The notes under the pieces: model-generated
The model's input: the letters and a program-made list of their open reading frames with translations, nothing else
What the model was told of the DNA's origin: nothing
The model's database searches: none
From: Punctularia strigosozonata HHB-11173 SS5
Taxonomy: Eukaryota > Basidiomycota > Agaricomycetes > Corticiales > Punctulariaceae
Direction of reading: 5' to 3'
Length of the DNA stretch: 64,000 nt
NCBI RefSeq assembly: GCF_000264995.1
Contig: NW_006767433.1
Span: 1,706,876 to 1,770,875 of the forward strand
Translations under genes and position numbers: made by a program
In this document: positions 1 through 11,475 of the stretch, one piece after another
Position numbering within the stretch: position 1 is the first letter of the stretch
How the letters are laid out: each line of letters starts with the position of its first letter

Positions 1-27
1 ATTCATATAGGGGCCCCGCGCCAGTCG

Positions 28-2043
28 ATGGGCTCCGTCCGAGAGAAGGAGAAGGAGAAACCGAACCAGCTCTCGGTGAAGTCGAAGAAGGACTCGCCCG
101 ACACAAAGACGATATCGCGCACGACGCGCTCTATGGCCAGGAAACTCGCCGAGGCAGCTGCATCCCACTCGTCCACATCGGAAGAGAGCGCATCCCACCC
201 GCCAGCGGGACATCCACCAGCCATCATGCCCTCCTCTCGCTCTGCCACCCTTCGCCCTCGCCAGAACGCCGCCGCCACTAAAGACTCTGCGTCGTCGGCT
301 TCTGCTTCTGCCTCCGCCTACAGTGCTGCCCAAGGGAAAGATTCCATCTCTGCCCTGCCCAAATACCGTCCGCGCTCTATGCTCGTTGAGGCCAACAATG
401 TCCCCAATGCCAAGAAGCCGCAGCAGCCACCCTCCCCCGCGCGTCCCGGCACCCGCCGGCGGCTCGACAGCACCTCCTCCGCCTCCTCCTTCGTCGTGGA
501 CAGCATTGCGGACGCTCGTCATGCTCACGCGCCAGACCTTGCCGCTCGTTCTATCAGCCCGCTTCCTCGCCGGACCGGGCTCAGAGGTACCCAGAACCAG
601 AATCAACCGCCTGTGCCGGTGTTCCACAAGCCGCTGCCGCGCGCCGAGTCCCCCGCCCGGCCAGCGAAGGCTGCCAAGGGGTCCACTTCTGCTATTCCGC
701 GCCCGCCTTCCGCCTCGTCCTCTTCCGTGCTCGCTTCGCCCCGCACGCCGAAGCAGACACCTGCCTTCAAAACGGCCAACAGCACACCTTCGTCCACCCC
801 CAGTCGCAAAGGAACTCTCCGTCAGCCCGGCACCGCCGCCCTATCCCGAGGAAAGGCGACCTCGTCCAACACACCCACCAGCACCGACTCCGACGTCGGC
901 ACCGCTACCACCTTCACGACGGTGAATTCCACATGGGTCGAAGGTAATAGCACAGATAGTGCCGGCGACGTGGAGATGATGCTCGCTTCTTTTGCCTCGC
1001 CCACCGCCCCTACCCCAGCGCTCCCTCGGATCCGCCGCACCGCCATGCAGACATTCGGCCCGTCGAAGGCCGAAACGCCTTCGCGGCCCCAGCCCGGCGC
1101 TCCCCCCGCGCGCGCCCACCTCTCCTACCTCTCGCCCGATCCGGGCTCCTCGCCGCGCCTCCGCCCCGGCGCGTCCCATCTAGCGGCGAACGCGAGCACG
1201 ATGCGGGGTTCGATTCTCTCCTGGGAACAGCTCGCCGCGGACGACCATACGCTCGGTCGCGGCGAGATCGACACCCTCCTTGCGGAAGTTCCCGCGCCAT
1301 TCCGCTCCGCCGCACCGAGCCCGAGCTTAAGCACGCCCACTGCGAGCCCATCGAGCCCAGCGCTGAGCGTGCTGCCCTCGCCCGGCGAGTACGGCAGCAT
1401 CTCGCAGGTAATCCTGCCGGACATGACACCGTCGCCCGCGCCCGCCGCGGCGCGGGATGTGTTCCATCGACAGGGACACGGCGACACGCTCGGCGTGCCC
1501 TCGCCCATGGACGGTGGCACGGCGACGCTGCTGCGGCTGCAGCTCGCATCCGTTGAGGCGCAGGCGGCGGAACGCCTTGCGCAGGTGCGGCACCTGGAGG
1601 AGCAACTGCGTATGGCGACGCAGGCGCGCGCGCGCGACGTTGCGGAGCTCGAGGGCCAGATGAACGAGCTGGAGGAGCAGCTCCATACCAGCATGCAAGC
1701 ACGTAACCGAGCGGACGATGAGCGCGGCGCTTACGTAACGGGATTGGAGGAGCAGCTGCACGCAGCTGATGAGGCTCGCGAACGCGCGGTAGCGCAGGCT
1801 AGCGAGCATGCGCGGGCGGAGGCGGTCACAAGGCAGCAGAAGAGATGTGAAGCGGCGTGTCGCGCGCAGGAGATCGCCGGACGGTGGGCGGCCGTGCGCG
1901 AGATTGCGGACGGCGAGCTAGAGCTCGTGCGCTCGAGCAAGGAGACGCTAGGCGTACTCCTAACACAGATGAACGCCCTTCTTCGAACTAAACGCACTTC
2001 ATGCAGTGAGTCCTGGTTGAACTCGACGTCGTATCCCGTCTGA
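28..2043 (+). CDS. Ser/Pro/Ala-rich protein with C-terminal coiled coil
   Basis: No enzyme family is recognised. The 671-residue open frame is uninterrupted. Roughly residues 1-490 are low-complexity and rich in Ser, Pro, Ala and Thr, with basic clusters such as RTTRSMARK, and look intrinsically disordered. From about residue 500 the protein becomes a long charged helix with repeated LEEQL ... ARxR units (EEQLRMATQARARD, EEQLHTSMQARNRA, EEQLHAADEARERA), predicting a dimeric coiled coil. The first ATG lies only 28 bases into the window, so a further upstream exon cannot be excluded. The last 15 or so residues may be intron read-through. The next gene, Spc7, converges on it. Basic disordered proteins with a terminal coiled coil are common among cytoskeletal and chromatin factors, but no function is claimed. 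Confidence 0.7.
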   Translation: MGSVREKEKEKPNQLSVKSKKDSPDTKTISRTTRSMARKLAEAAASHSSTSEESASHPPAGHPPAIMPSSRSATLRPRQNAAATKDSASSASASASAYSAAQGKDSISALPKYRPRSMLVEANNVPNAKKPQQPPSPARPGTRRRLDSTSSASSFVVDSIADARHAHAPDLAARSISPLPRRTGLRGTQNQNQPPVPVFHKPLPRAESPARPAKAAKGSTSAIPRPPSASSSSVLASPRTPKQTPAFKTANSTPSSTPSRKGTLRQPGTAALSRGKATSSNTPTSTDSDVGTATTFTTVNSTWVEGNSTDSAGDVEMMLASFASPTAPTPALPRIRRTAMQTFGPSKAETPSRPQPGAPPARAHLSYLSPDPGSSPRLRPGASHLAANASTMRGSILSWEQLAADDHTLGRGEIDTLLAEVPAPFRSAAPSPSLSTPTASPSSPALSVLPSPGEYGSISQVILPDMTPSPAPAAARDVFHRQGHGDTLGVPSPMDGGTATLLRLQLASVEAQAAERLAQVRHLEEQLRMATQARARDVAELEGQMNELEEQLHTSMQARNRADDERGAYVTGLEEQLHAADEARERAVAQASEHARAEAVTRQQKRCEAACRAQEIAGRWAAVREIADGELELVRSSKETLGVLLTQMNALLRTKRTSCSESWLNSTSYPV

Positions 2044-2354
2044 CGGGTTTCGATCTAGCATAATGCGGACGTCTTACGATCTGGCACGAATTAGAACCTT
2101 TCGACTTCCACTTCTTAGGGACTCATCCCTTCAAGAGTTGATACCACCTCACGACCGTGTATATATCACCGCAAGGGACCAACGTCACAGCATCCCTGTG
2201 TATTATCAATATATGCTAGTCATATCCGAGCTTTTCCCAGCATTATACAATGGTAGTAAAGGCACTTGCAGTGTAACAGTGAATATATGAGATGGAGTCT
2301 TGAGGCCACTCCGACCATTGCGTATGTGCATACAATACGAGCATCAATTATCGA
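2044..2354. other. Convergent intergenic spacer
   Basis: This 311-base AT-richer spacer separates the 3' end of the coiled-coil gene from the 3' end of Spc7, which converges on it. Nothing beyond presumed 3' untranslated sequence of the two genes is seen. Confidence 0.5.
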
Positions 2355-5300
2355 TCACTGGCATGACTTGATCGCTTCTTCGCAGGCTTCGGAGAAGCAG
2401 CGCGGATTGTCTGCCGGGTGATTCTGCTGGAGGAAATCGAGCAGGATCTGGTGAATATTCTCCGGCCTGCCAGAGGAATCAGTAGGAACAACGACGGCAT
2501 GACCTAAAGAACGCACTTTAGGGAGCCGTAGGCTACCTTGACGGCTACTGCGATACGCTCTGCCTGTTGGGGCCATGTGCACATTGTCTCCGTGTCGACG
2601 GTGAAAGAAACCAGCGCCTTCGTTCTCACGCGTTCGAACAGCAGGGACACGGTGACCGCAAAGCTAGACCCATCTGGCGCCACCGCGGTCTCGTACGCGT
2701 ACCTGGTGACTAGCAAATGGAGTTGCTTGCGCAACAGCGCACACACTGCGAATTGGTCGGACAGAATTTGAATAATCTGTGATACCATCAGCATCCACAA
2801 GCACGTCGGCTGTGCGTTTGCTCACATCGCGACTGTGTCTCAGAATAGCTTTTCTGCTCGCCACCTGTCGCTGAGCTGCCTGGAGCACATGGTCGTTGTA
2901 GGCCGGGAACCAATCCTTGCGCACCGGCAGCTTGTCCTTCACCCTGGACACCTGAACGTGTTCCGTCATAGGCTGAAAATTGCGACATGGGATGGCGACG
3001 CGGATGCAGGAATCGTAGACGGCTTCCAAATAGTCCGGATGAACCTTGACTATTCTCCACATGTGTATGTCCTGGATAAATTCAAGCTCGTCTGCATGGC
3101 GCACGTCAGCGAACAAGTCGAACACCGGTCAAAAACGGCTATCAACCTTGCATGCGCAAGACCTCAACAATCGTGCTGCCTTGCTGGACGTCCAGCACCC
3201 GCTGTGCCTCCGCAATGGCACTGTTGCCTTCCTGAATCTGCACTCGAGTGTCCGCCAGCTTCTCGTTGAGCCGCTGCAGTTTTGATTCGCGGTCGGCGAC
3301 GTCAGCTCGGTATCCTTCGATCGCGAGACTGATAACAGAGCATGATTAGCACTTCAGCAGCAATCTAGCGGGCAGACGAATTTCGTACTTCTGTTCCGCG
3401 ATCGTCGCCTTGAGCTCCTCCAAGTAATCTTGGTCGCAGTTCTCAATCTCTGCCACCGCGGCTTGCTCCTCCGCAAGCTCGCGCATGACGGCGTCGTATT
3501 CCTCCCGCAAGTTCGGCAGGATCGCCGACGATTTCTCGACAATTGTCGACAGCACTTCTGCGTCCTAGAACATGATCAACGATCACATCAAGCCGCATAG
3601 GAAGTCCGATGCAACGCACAGCTTGCAAGCTAGAGAGACCCCGCTCCGCGACTTCATGGAGATGCTCTACCCATTCGGTCTTCCAGTTGTACCACTGCGC
3701 TTTGCTCACTTTATGGCAGTTATCTTTGATCAGCTTGAGTTCGTGCTGCAAGAAATGGAATTAGTCTCGATGGCCAGAACATCGCTGACCAACCTCACCA
3801 GCAGGAAGTTCTTGTTGTCCTCATCCGCCTCAACATACTCCTTGAATAGTTCTGGAGTGTTGTTCTTCGCCTCTTCATTCACTTCGGTGAACGTCTGCTT
3901 GCTATGCTCGATCCCAGCCTGCAGCTGCTTCATCGCGTTTGAGTACAGCTCTAACTGCGGAATATCAATCGTCATCGCAGTGAAGTAATCTTGCAGAGAC
4001 GCTTCCTCAGACGATGTGTCACCCCCCAGACTGCGGCGGAGTTGGGAAGGACGGATCGTTGACCGCCGAGGAGCAGTCAACTCGTCCATGAATTTGACAC
4101 CCGTCATCTCCATGAACTGCTCGATGGAGATCGAAGGCTGCATCATCGAGCTCATTGATCAGCATATGGACGCAATAACATTCGCAGCTACACGTACCCC
4201 ATTTTCAACTCCATCCAGGCTCTCCTGGTGCACACCATTCCGCCACTGCACAGTCGGATCCTCAATCTCAATGTCATCCTCCAGCTCAATCTCTGCGAGA
4301 CTTCGTCGCCTTGGCTTAGAGGGCGATGGCTGCGCCCTTGCAGCAGACCTGGCTGCTGCGGGAGACTTCGGACGGATGGCCTTCCCCGGAGAGGCCGCCC
4401 ACACGCCAGGAGACGGCGGTGGTAGCGCTGACATCCTACGGACAGGGGTGGGAGGCACTTCTTGCTGTGCAGGAGGTGCAGGAGGCGATAGATTCTGCTG
4501 AGCGCTACCAGGCCCTGGCTCGGTATCATGGGACTGTGGTGGTGTTGCAATGGCTGGTTGGCCCGAAAGTGACGCAGCGCGGCCAACAGAAGGCCGCCTT
4601 GGGCCGGCGCTGCTCGCCCCGGGTGTAGTGGCAGACAATGCATCGAAAGACGCACGCTTCGCTGCCGAAAGCGAAGGTCGCAAGAGCGCTGGCGTTGGTT
4701 CCGCCGGAGCTTGCTCGGTCGTAACGTTGCTATCTGGTATCTGCGTTGATAGTGCAGGCAGCTTAGACGGGCCAGGTCGTTGTACCTCTGTCGCAGGGCG
4801 TTTCGGGGCGTTGTTCTCAGCGTTTGTGGCCTGTCCCAGCGAGGCACGTCGCATGGCGCCGGGTTCCTTCCTGGCTGACGGAGGGGCGAACGCCGCCGAA
4901 AACTGCGGCGCCTGTTGTTTGCTCGGGGATCCCGAGACGGTGGGTTTGTTGGACCGCGGCGTAAAAGCATAGCGCATCGGGGTCGGGGCAGCCGGTCCGT
5001 TCGCCTGCGGTGGGGGTTCGGCGCTGGCTTGTCTCGAGGGACGGGACTTGCTTGGTGACTTGATCGGTGATGGAGGGGCAGAAGTTGCTCTTGGGGGAGG
5101 GGCTGAGAATACGCTCCGTCCCAATGCTGAGCCTGGTCGAGGTGGAACTTCACTGGCGGACGAAGTACCCGGCGCCGAGAAAACGCTTGGGTTGGCGACT
5201 CTGCCAGGAGCGGAGAATATGCCCCGTTTCTCATGTAGAGCAAGGTCAGTTGAGGTTGCAGACACTTCACCGCTTGTAGATGCCCTGGAAGCAGGGGATC

Positions 5301-6845
5301 CGCCCCCAATCATACCTGCAGGTTCAGGCTGACTTGCAATTTGGCCGTCTACTCGAATCGACCTAGACATGGCGGCAGAAAATCGACCAGGGCTGGGAGG
5401 AGGCTTTTCGAGGGCTGGCGGATCCCTGAAGGGTACAAAAGGCGCGGGTGCAGGCGGGGGTGCCGGTGCCGGTGCTGGAGGAGATTCTTCTATACCAGAC
5501 AGATCAGGATATATCTTGTCCCCTTGCCAATCTTCGTCGTCCAGGCTCATGGCGGACTCTGCACCGACGCTCATCCGGCCCAAGCTACGCCTCTTCATGA
5601 GAGCAGTAACGTTGAGCGTCTGATTTCCCTCGTCTCCGTCCTCCGCACCAAAGCTGGAGTCAGAGAAATCGTCGTCGTCCGGAACGAAACTGGGCTCTCC
5701 TCCATTTTCGTCCAAGAAATTCCGGGGAGAAGGATACTCTTCGGCAGCAAACCCCATCGAGTCTCTTGCCTTCCTCAATCGGGAGAGGGCGTCATCGAGC
5801 TCCATTCCTCCCGCCTGCCCACCTTCGTGGTCGCCATCGGCCTCGTCGGAGGGAGGATTGATTCCGCTGTGCGTGGCGGATTGGAGAGCTAGCCACGCTT
5901 CACTTGGGGGTTCCGGCTTTCTGAGCGCTTGGGCGAGTGGCACCGTAAACTCCATAGGACCGGCAGATTCGTTGCCGACACTGCCCATGGACTCATCTCC
6001 TCTTGAGTTCTCCGCAGATTCCATAGACATATCTACTTGAGACGTGTCGGCACCCTCATCTGGGCCGGCGGACTGCTTGGAAGACAAAGCTGCGCGACGT
6101 AGTCCGATGCTAGACCGTCTTCGCATCGCAGCCTAATACTCGCTTGTAAATCACGCATGTGCTTGTATATATGCCACTCACGTTGGACATTGGCCGGGTC
6201 TCTTCCATGTCTTCGCCATCCTCACCCTCAGCGTCCTCGTCCGACGAATCCAAAGCAGAACCCACTCCTGCGTTTCCAAATGCAGGAGGAAGGTCGCCAG
6301 TAAACGTATCATCCAGATCCATGGACTCTTCGTCTCCGTTACCGAGAGATGACATACGCCGCCGTCCGTTGAGCGAGCTACGCCTCCGTGCGCCCGGGTA
6401 CGCATTCTCGTCATTCTGACCACTGGTGGACGGTTGCGGATCTTCGTTTCGAGAGGGTGAGTCCTGGGAGGAGACGCTGGAGTCTAGATCCTTCCTCGCC
6501 GCGATGAGGCGGACGCTTGCAGTTGCGGCGAAAGAGACACGTCTGCTGAACGATTTGCGGGAGGTGGTGTCGCCCAAGTTGGTCGTGGCGTCTTCCTCGT
6601 CGAGGACAGGAGTGGCTAGCTTCAATATAGACTTCCTAGGGGCCTACGTTTCTCGTGTAAGGATAGATATCAGTAGGGAACTACCGATCTCGTACCAATC
6701 CACGAGCCCTCGCTCGGGGGCTCAACACGTCGCCAGGGGCAATGGAGTGAGGACGTCTTCGGTGGCCGACTGGCTGAGAAGTGTTGAGCACGGCAATAGA
6801 CCTTCGTCTGTACGGATTTGGGGATGCATGTTTAGCCACGACCAT
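2355..6845 (-). CDS. spc7: Kinetochore scaffold Spc7/KNL1
   Basis: KNL1/Spc105/Spc7 is the outer-kinetochore scaffold of the KMN network that recruits PP1 and the checkpoint proteins Bub1/Bub3. The ATG at 6845 opens an exon reading RRRPHSIAPGDVLSPRARARG. After one intron the frame continues APRKSILK, so the PP1-docking SILK motif lies just after the first splice junction. RVSF, the second PP1 motif, is at about 6541-6530. The disordered middle (6126-4159) holds MELT-like stretches (MDLDDTF, MEFTVPL, MELDDAL). The diagnostic Spc7 domain start, EQFMEMTGVKFMDELTAPRRS-like, lies near 4120-4060. It is followed by several coiled-coil exons and a C-terminal globular (RWD-like) region ending at 2355. 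At least six introns interrupt the 3' half. Identity is firm; the exact exon borders in 2355-4150 are approximate. Confidence 0.88.
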
Positions 6846-7157
6846 GACTAGAATGAGTACAGCCCAACACTTTCGTGAGTGTTGGATTAGGACTGGACAG
6901 TAGTGATTAGCACCGACTTCACATGACCGCGTTTGCCTGAGGTGCGTCGGCGACAGTGTCACGTTTTCATTGATTCGCCGAGACTGGACGCTGCGTCACT
7001 TCGCTATCCCATTTCATCATGATATACTCGCTGGCACTAAGACGACGATATCAGAGTGACGCCATGTAAACTTCAGTATATTAAATATCGCATTAATTGT
7101 CAAGACACTAGATAGAGTACACGTCCAAACAGAAATATCGGATGGCCTGCCGCATGC
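6846..7157. promoter_or_regulatory. Upstream region of spc7 / 3' flank of PEX14
   Basis: This 312-base spacer lies upstream of the Spc7 start and downstream of the Pex14 stop, both genes being on the minus strand. It must contain the Spc7 promoter. No TATA box or other motif could be assigned with confidence; an AT-rich stretch lies at about 7075-7100. Confidence 0.35.
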
Positions 7158-8268
7158 TCAAGGAGAGACAGCATCATCGACAGCAGCTGAAAGACGTTCA
7201 ACGCCTTTTCCCTTCATGTCTGCCACAGCCGGCGGTAGACTCGATGACGGACTTTGGACATTCGGTACAGAATCGCTTGCGCCCGCAAGCTGCCATGCAG
7301 GTATGGACGGCCTGCCAGACAAAGGAGGTAAGGCCGAGGGTGTCGACGGTAGACTTGGTCCCCTGCTCAAGAGTAGAGCTTTTAGAGACTTGAGCTCTTG
7401 CTGAAGCTCCGCGAGCGATTGCGTCTGGCTTTCCTTATTTTTGTCGATCATCTATACGCCTTGTCAGAAAGTCTGACGCGCGCAATTCATGTACCGTGGT
7501 CAAACCTTGGGTAACATATCCCTTATGTTGTTGATTTCTTCCCGTATCTCGTGCAGTTCATCGCGAGCCCTTGCCTGATTGTCGTGCATCTCCTTCACAG
7601 CCTCCTCCACTTCTTGCGTCGCTTTGTCCACACGTTCCTTCTGGGTCTCCACCGCTGTCTTCACAGCGGACGTTTCAGCCTGGATTTCGCGTAACAGCGC
7701 TTCCGCGGCATCAAATTGCGCCGTCAGGGCATCCCTGTCCTCCTCATACGCCGTCTGAGTCGGTGGCCGAAGGTGGGGGACGAGGTATTTCTGGCATGTG
7801 ATATCAGTCACCGAGTCCCGGTATGCAAGTAACGGTATTCATCTTACCCGAGCGAGAGCAACAGCGCCATATACCAGAGAGCCAGATACCACTGCTCCTA
7901 TCTGTCCAGAGCCAGTGAGCGGGTTGAGTAAGCAAACGAAATGGCACGTACGAAGTAATCTCGCCAATCCCAAGGTTGCGCTGCCGGAGGTACTAATGGA
8001 TATGGGGACGGTCCATATGCTGGACCATAAACAGTATACCTCGGCGGTACTGCAGTCGCGTTCACAGATGCTTGTCGCAGGGCCTCCTCTATCTCCGCAC
8101 TGGTGAGGCCCTTTGCCTCGAGGAACTGTATTCTCTGCGCAAGGGGTGACACTTGTGTCTATAGCTTGCGCTCCGTGAGGTACCATACGACTCAGTGGCA
8201 ACATTTCGCACCTTTGGATCCGCAAGGAATGTGACAGCGTTTCGTATAAGCTCAGCGCGGTCCGCCAT
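7158..8268 (-). CDS. PEX14: Peroxin 14 (peroxisomal docking protein)
   Basis: Pex14 is the peroxisomal membrane docking factor that receives the cargo receptors Pex5/Pex7. The start ATG at 8268 gives MADRAELIRNAVTFLADPK. After one intron follows the hallmark N-domain SPLAQRIQFLEAKGLTSAEI (8149 downwards), which binds WxxxF motifs of Pex5. A Pro/Tyr-rich linker ending in PWDWRDYF comes next, then the membrane segment GAVVSGSLVYGAVALA (about 7905-7855), a long coiled coil (7811-7510), and a C-terminal exon of about 75 residues (7451-7158) rich in Ser/Pro. The introns read in frame at each junction (DPK/TQVSPL, DYF/IGAVV, LAR/KYLVP, LPK/MIDKN). The start codon is only 164 bases from that of the divergent mitochondrial EF-Tu gene, implying a shared promoter. 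Confidence 0.93.
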
Positions 8269-8432
8269 ACCGTTCGTCCTTTCCCCAGATTGCTGTCGAA
8301 GATGAAGTTGCGGCGGAGGCAAGTCCAGCCGATCACCTGACCGGGACACTTCCGAATTTTTGGAAGCACCCCGTCCGGCTCGCGCCCCAATCCCGTCCGT
8401 CCCTTTCCATCTCGTCGTCCTCTGACTTTGCC
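8269..8432. promoter_or_regulatory. Bidirectional promoter PEX14 / TUF1
   Basis: Only 164 bases separate the two divergent start codons, so both 5' untranslated regions and both core promoters must fit here. The sequence is GC-rich and shows no TATA box. The pair joins a peroxisome-biogenesis gene to a mitochondrial translation gene. Confidence 0.6.
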
Positions 8433-10142
8433 ATGTTCCGTGCACAGCTGGCTGCTAGCAGGAGCGCCTCGCGCAGGCTCTACAGCTCACGCGGTGGGAA
8501 TCCGCCCCATACTCTCGTCTCTTCGACGGGAAATTGACCAACTTTGCCAGCTGTACAGTCGTCGTTGCTTGCTTGCACTCGCGCTGCGCCCCGGGCTGCA
8601 CCTCGGTCTGCCTCGCTACCCAAACGCATTCCCTCATTGAACTCTTTCGGTACGAATCTGGCAAAAAATGCATGACTAGCATATTCAATAGTTTGCGCAG
8701 TTCAGCACCGGGGTTATGCCGTCTTTGACCGGACAAAGACGCATATGAACATTGGTACTATCGGTGAGTATGGCGGTTTGCCTGTCCTCCGCACTCGTAT
8801 TAAATGCAACGTCCCGGCAGGTCACGTTGACCACGGCAAGACCACCTTGACTGCCGCTATCACCAAGGTTCTCTCCGAGAAGGGCGCTGCCAAGTTCACG
8901 GACTACTCCCAGATCGACCGTGCTCCCGAAGAGAAGGCTCGTGGTATCACGATCAACTCCGCACATGTCGAGTATGAGACCGACACACGGCACTACGGCC
9001 ATATTGACTGCCCGGGACACGCTGATTGTCAGTCTAACTACCTTTTTCCTCAGCGGGCCAAATGTCTAACGTAGTTTAGACATCAAAAATATGATCACCG
9101 GTGCTGCGCAGATGGACGGCGCTATCATCGTGGTTTCTGCGACGGACGGTCAGATGCCCCAGACTCGCGAGCACTTGCTCCTCGCGCGTCAGGTCGGTAT
9201 CAAGCGTCTCGTGGTATTCATCAACAAGGTCGATGTCATCGACGACAAGGAGATGCTCGAGCTCGTTGAGATGGAGATGCGAGACCTGCTGAACCAGTAC
9301 AACTTCGAGGGTGACGACACCCCTATCGTCATGGGCTCTGCCCTCGCCGCCTTGGAGGGACGCGACCCGGAGATTGGTGCGAACAAGATCCACGAGCTTG
9401 TGAAGGCTTGCGACGAGTGGCTGGATGTTCCTTCCCGTGAGTGCATTTGCCAGCACCCGACCATGAGACATCGTTATAACGCTACCCCCAGGTGACCTTG
9501 ACAAGCCCTTCCTCATGGGTGTTGAGGACGTGTTCTCTATCGCCGGCCGTGGGACTGTCGCCACTGGTCGCGTCGAGCGCGGTCAGGCAACGAAAGGCAC
9601 GGATGTGGAAATCATTGGCTTCGGTCAGAAGATCAAGTCGACTCTTACCGGCATCGAGATGTTCCACAAGGAGCTTGATAAGGCGCAGGCCGGCGACAAC
9701 ATGGGTGCTCTTCTTCGTGGTGTCAAGCGCGAGCAGATCTCCCGTGGAATGGTCATCGTTGCGCCTGGCTCGATGAAATCTGTGAAGAAGTTCCAGGCAC
9801 AGATCTACGTCATGACCAAGGACGAGGGTGGACGGTACACTCCTTTCATGCACAACTATCGGCCACAAATGTTCTTACGGACGGCTGACGTGACTGTTGG
9901 CTTGTCCTTCCCCGAGGGCACCCCTGATGCTACGGAGAAGATGGTCATGCCCGGTGACAACGTCGAGCTCGTATGCGACCTTGTTCATGATGTCGCAGCG
10001 GATGTGGGAACCCGGTAAGCAGCTACAAATATCCGTACAATTTGCTCGGCCGTTGACGTCTCCCCGTTGCAGCTTCACCCTCCGTGAGGGTGGCAAGACC
10101 ATCGGTACTGGCATCATCACCAAGATCATCGAGTATGCGTAA
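8433..10142 (+). CDS. TUF1: Mitochondrial elongation factor Tu
   Basis: EF-Tu delivers aminoacyl-tRNA to the mitochondrial ribosome with GTP hydrolysis. Exon 1 (8433-8493) starts [19 protein letters not shown] and, after a 57-base intron (8494-8550), continues into an Arg/Ser/Ala-rich presequence typical of mitochondrial import. The mature part starts near [14 protein letters not shown]. GTPase motifs are GHVDHGKTT (P-loop), DCPGHADY (G3, split by an intron after GAT T) and NKVD (G4). Domain 2 follows ([20 protein letters not shown]), and domain 3 ends [20 protein letters not shown]. Six or so introns are present. An apparent in-frame TGA near 8534 lies inside intron 1 and is not a real stop. 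The bacterial-type GHVDHGK and the presequence separate it from the cytosolic eEF1A gene further right in the window. Confidence 0.95.
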
Positions 10143-10518
10143 AGCATGCCACCCGCTTCCGCTGTTCTACCGACGTGCTGAACGTGGATAGAATATCGGA
10201 CCTCGTAGTCATCGTACATTACATTACTTATCATTTCTGCTCTCGCTCTTGCATGCACGTACACCCCGCTCAGCACCTACAATAGAACCATGCTCTCAAT
10301 GCTGTCACAACGAAGATGAGTGATGCCCATTACGTTCAGCATACGTACAGGTGGTGCGAGACGGGATAAGGGGCAATTACATATGCACTGAGCCTGAACG
10401 GATTGAACGGGCTTCCGAGCCATTTCGGAGCTCTGGACAACCACTCATAACGTTGGTCCACTTTTCCCTATTATATTTTCCCCCTAGGGTCGCGTCCTCG
10501 GTCCTCTCAGCGTTCAAC

Positions 10519-11283
10519 ATGATGTTTTCTGCTCTACGTCAAGCATCTCGCTGCTCTCTTCACCCCGGACGTCTGTCCGCAACGAAGACGCGGGTGCTAC
10601 CCAGGACGGCTTTCGTCCGGACACTCGTTAGTGCGTGGTATCTCTTCAGCGAATAACGGCGAGCTACAGTCTGAGTCCCTCATCTTGAACTAGCCAAAAA
10701 GTACACGAAAGATCACGAAGCCGTAGTGTTCGACGATGGCACAGGCGTCGGAACCGTCTCCATCACGGATTACGCCCAGTCCAGCCTTGGCGACGTAGTA
10801 TTCGTCGAGCTCCCTACTGTGGGGACCAAGGTTTCTCAAGGAGGCGCGTACGATTCCGCTCTGCGCTCATTCTTATCCCGACCCTGACGAGGGCTTAGAC
10901 CAGATCGGTGCTGTGGAAAGCGTGAAAGCTGCGTCCGACATCGTGAGCGTGAACATAGGCTATCACTCTGCGATGCTGATGGACTGGTTCTTTCTTACGT
11001 TGACAGTATGCTCCCATTTCAGGAACCGTAGAGGAAATCAACGAAAAGCTGGCTGAGCAGCCTGGATTACTCAACAAGTCACCCGAAGATGCTGGTAAGA
11101 CGGCCTTGCAGAGTAAGACAACGTTGATCTCAATGTTTTGGCAGGCTGGCTTTGCAAAATCAAGGTATCCGACGCGACGGAGGTAAGTCAACGACGTATC
11201 ACATCGAGCACATCATACTAACGCCCTCCCAGATGGGTGCACTGCTGTCCGAGGATGCCTACAAGGAGCATTGCGAATCTTAA
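10519..11283 (+). CDS. GCV3: Glycine cleavage system H protein, mitochondrial
   Basis: The H protein carries the lipoyl arm that shuttles the aminomethyl group between P, T and L proteins of the mitochondrial glycine decarboxylase. Exon 1 encodes an Arg/Ser-rich presequence ([19 protein letters not shown]). The mature frame then reads [35 protein letters not shown], then [12 protein letters not shown] with the lipoylated Lys in ESVKA, then [27 protein letters not shown] and the C-terminus [16 protein letters not shown]. The usual Trp of the HEW motif is Ala here. The intron after TKVSQG only joins in frame (to DQIGAVES) if its donor is GC (10844-10898), so a GC-AG intron is likely. Family length of about 130 mature residues is matched. 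Confidence 0.93.
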
Positions 11284-11475
11284 CATACCCGCTGCCATGG
11301 CATCTATAGAGCGCTCCTCAACTGAGCACACACGTTATAGTCCTTCTAGTAATCGATATTCCTTGACACGAGGTCATAAGATGCTTAATATACAGCGAAA
11401 CAATATAGACCGTCCCGATGCAGATGTCTAACGGGTGATGAGGGTTGAGATGTAAGGAGTGCGTGAATACCCGTC

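Noticed and set aside
1010-1702. 230-codon minus-strand frame
   Set aside because: Shadow of the GC-rich Ser/Pro/Ala-rich gene on the plus strand; low-complexity Arg/Ala composition.
8530-8540. In-frame TGA early in the mitochondrial EF-Tu presequence
   Set aside because: A 57-base GT-AG intron (8494-8550) in matching phase removes it and leaves a good import presequence, so it is neither a real stop nor a recoded codon.
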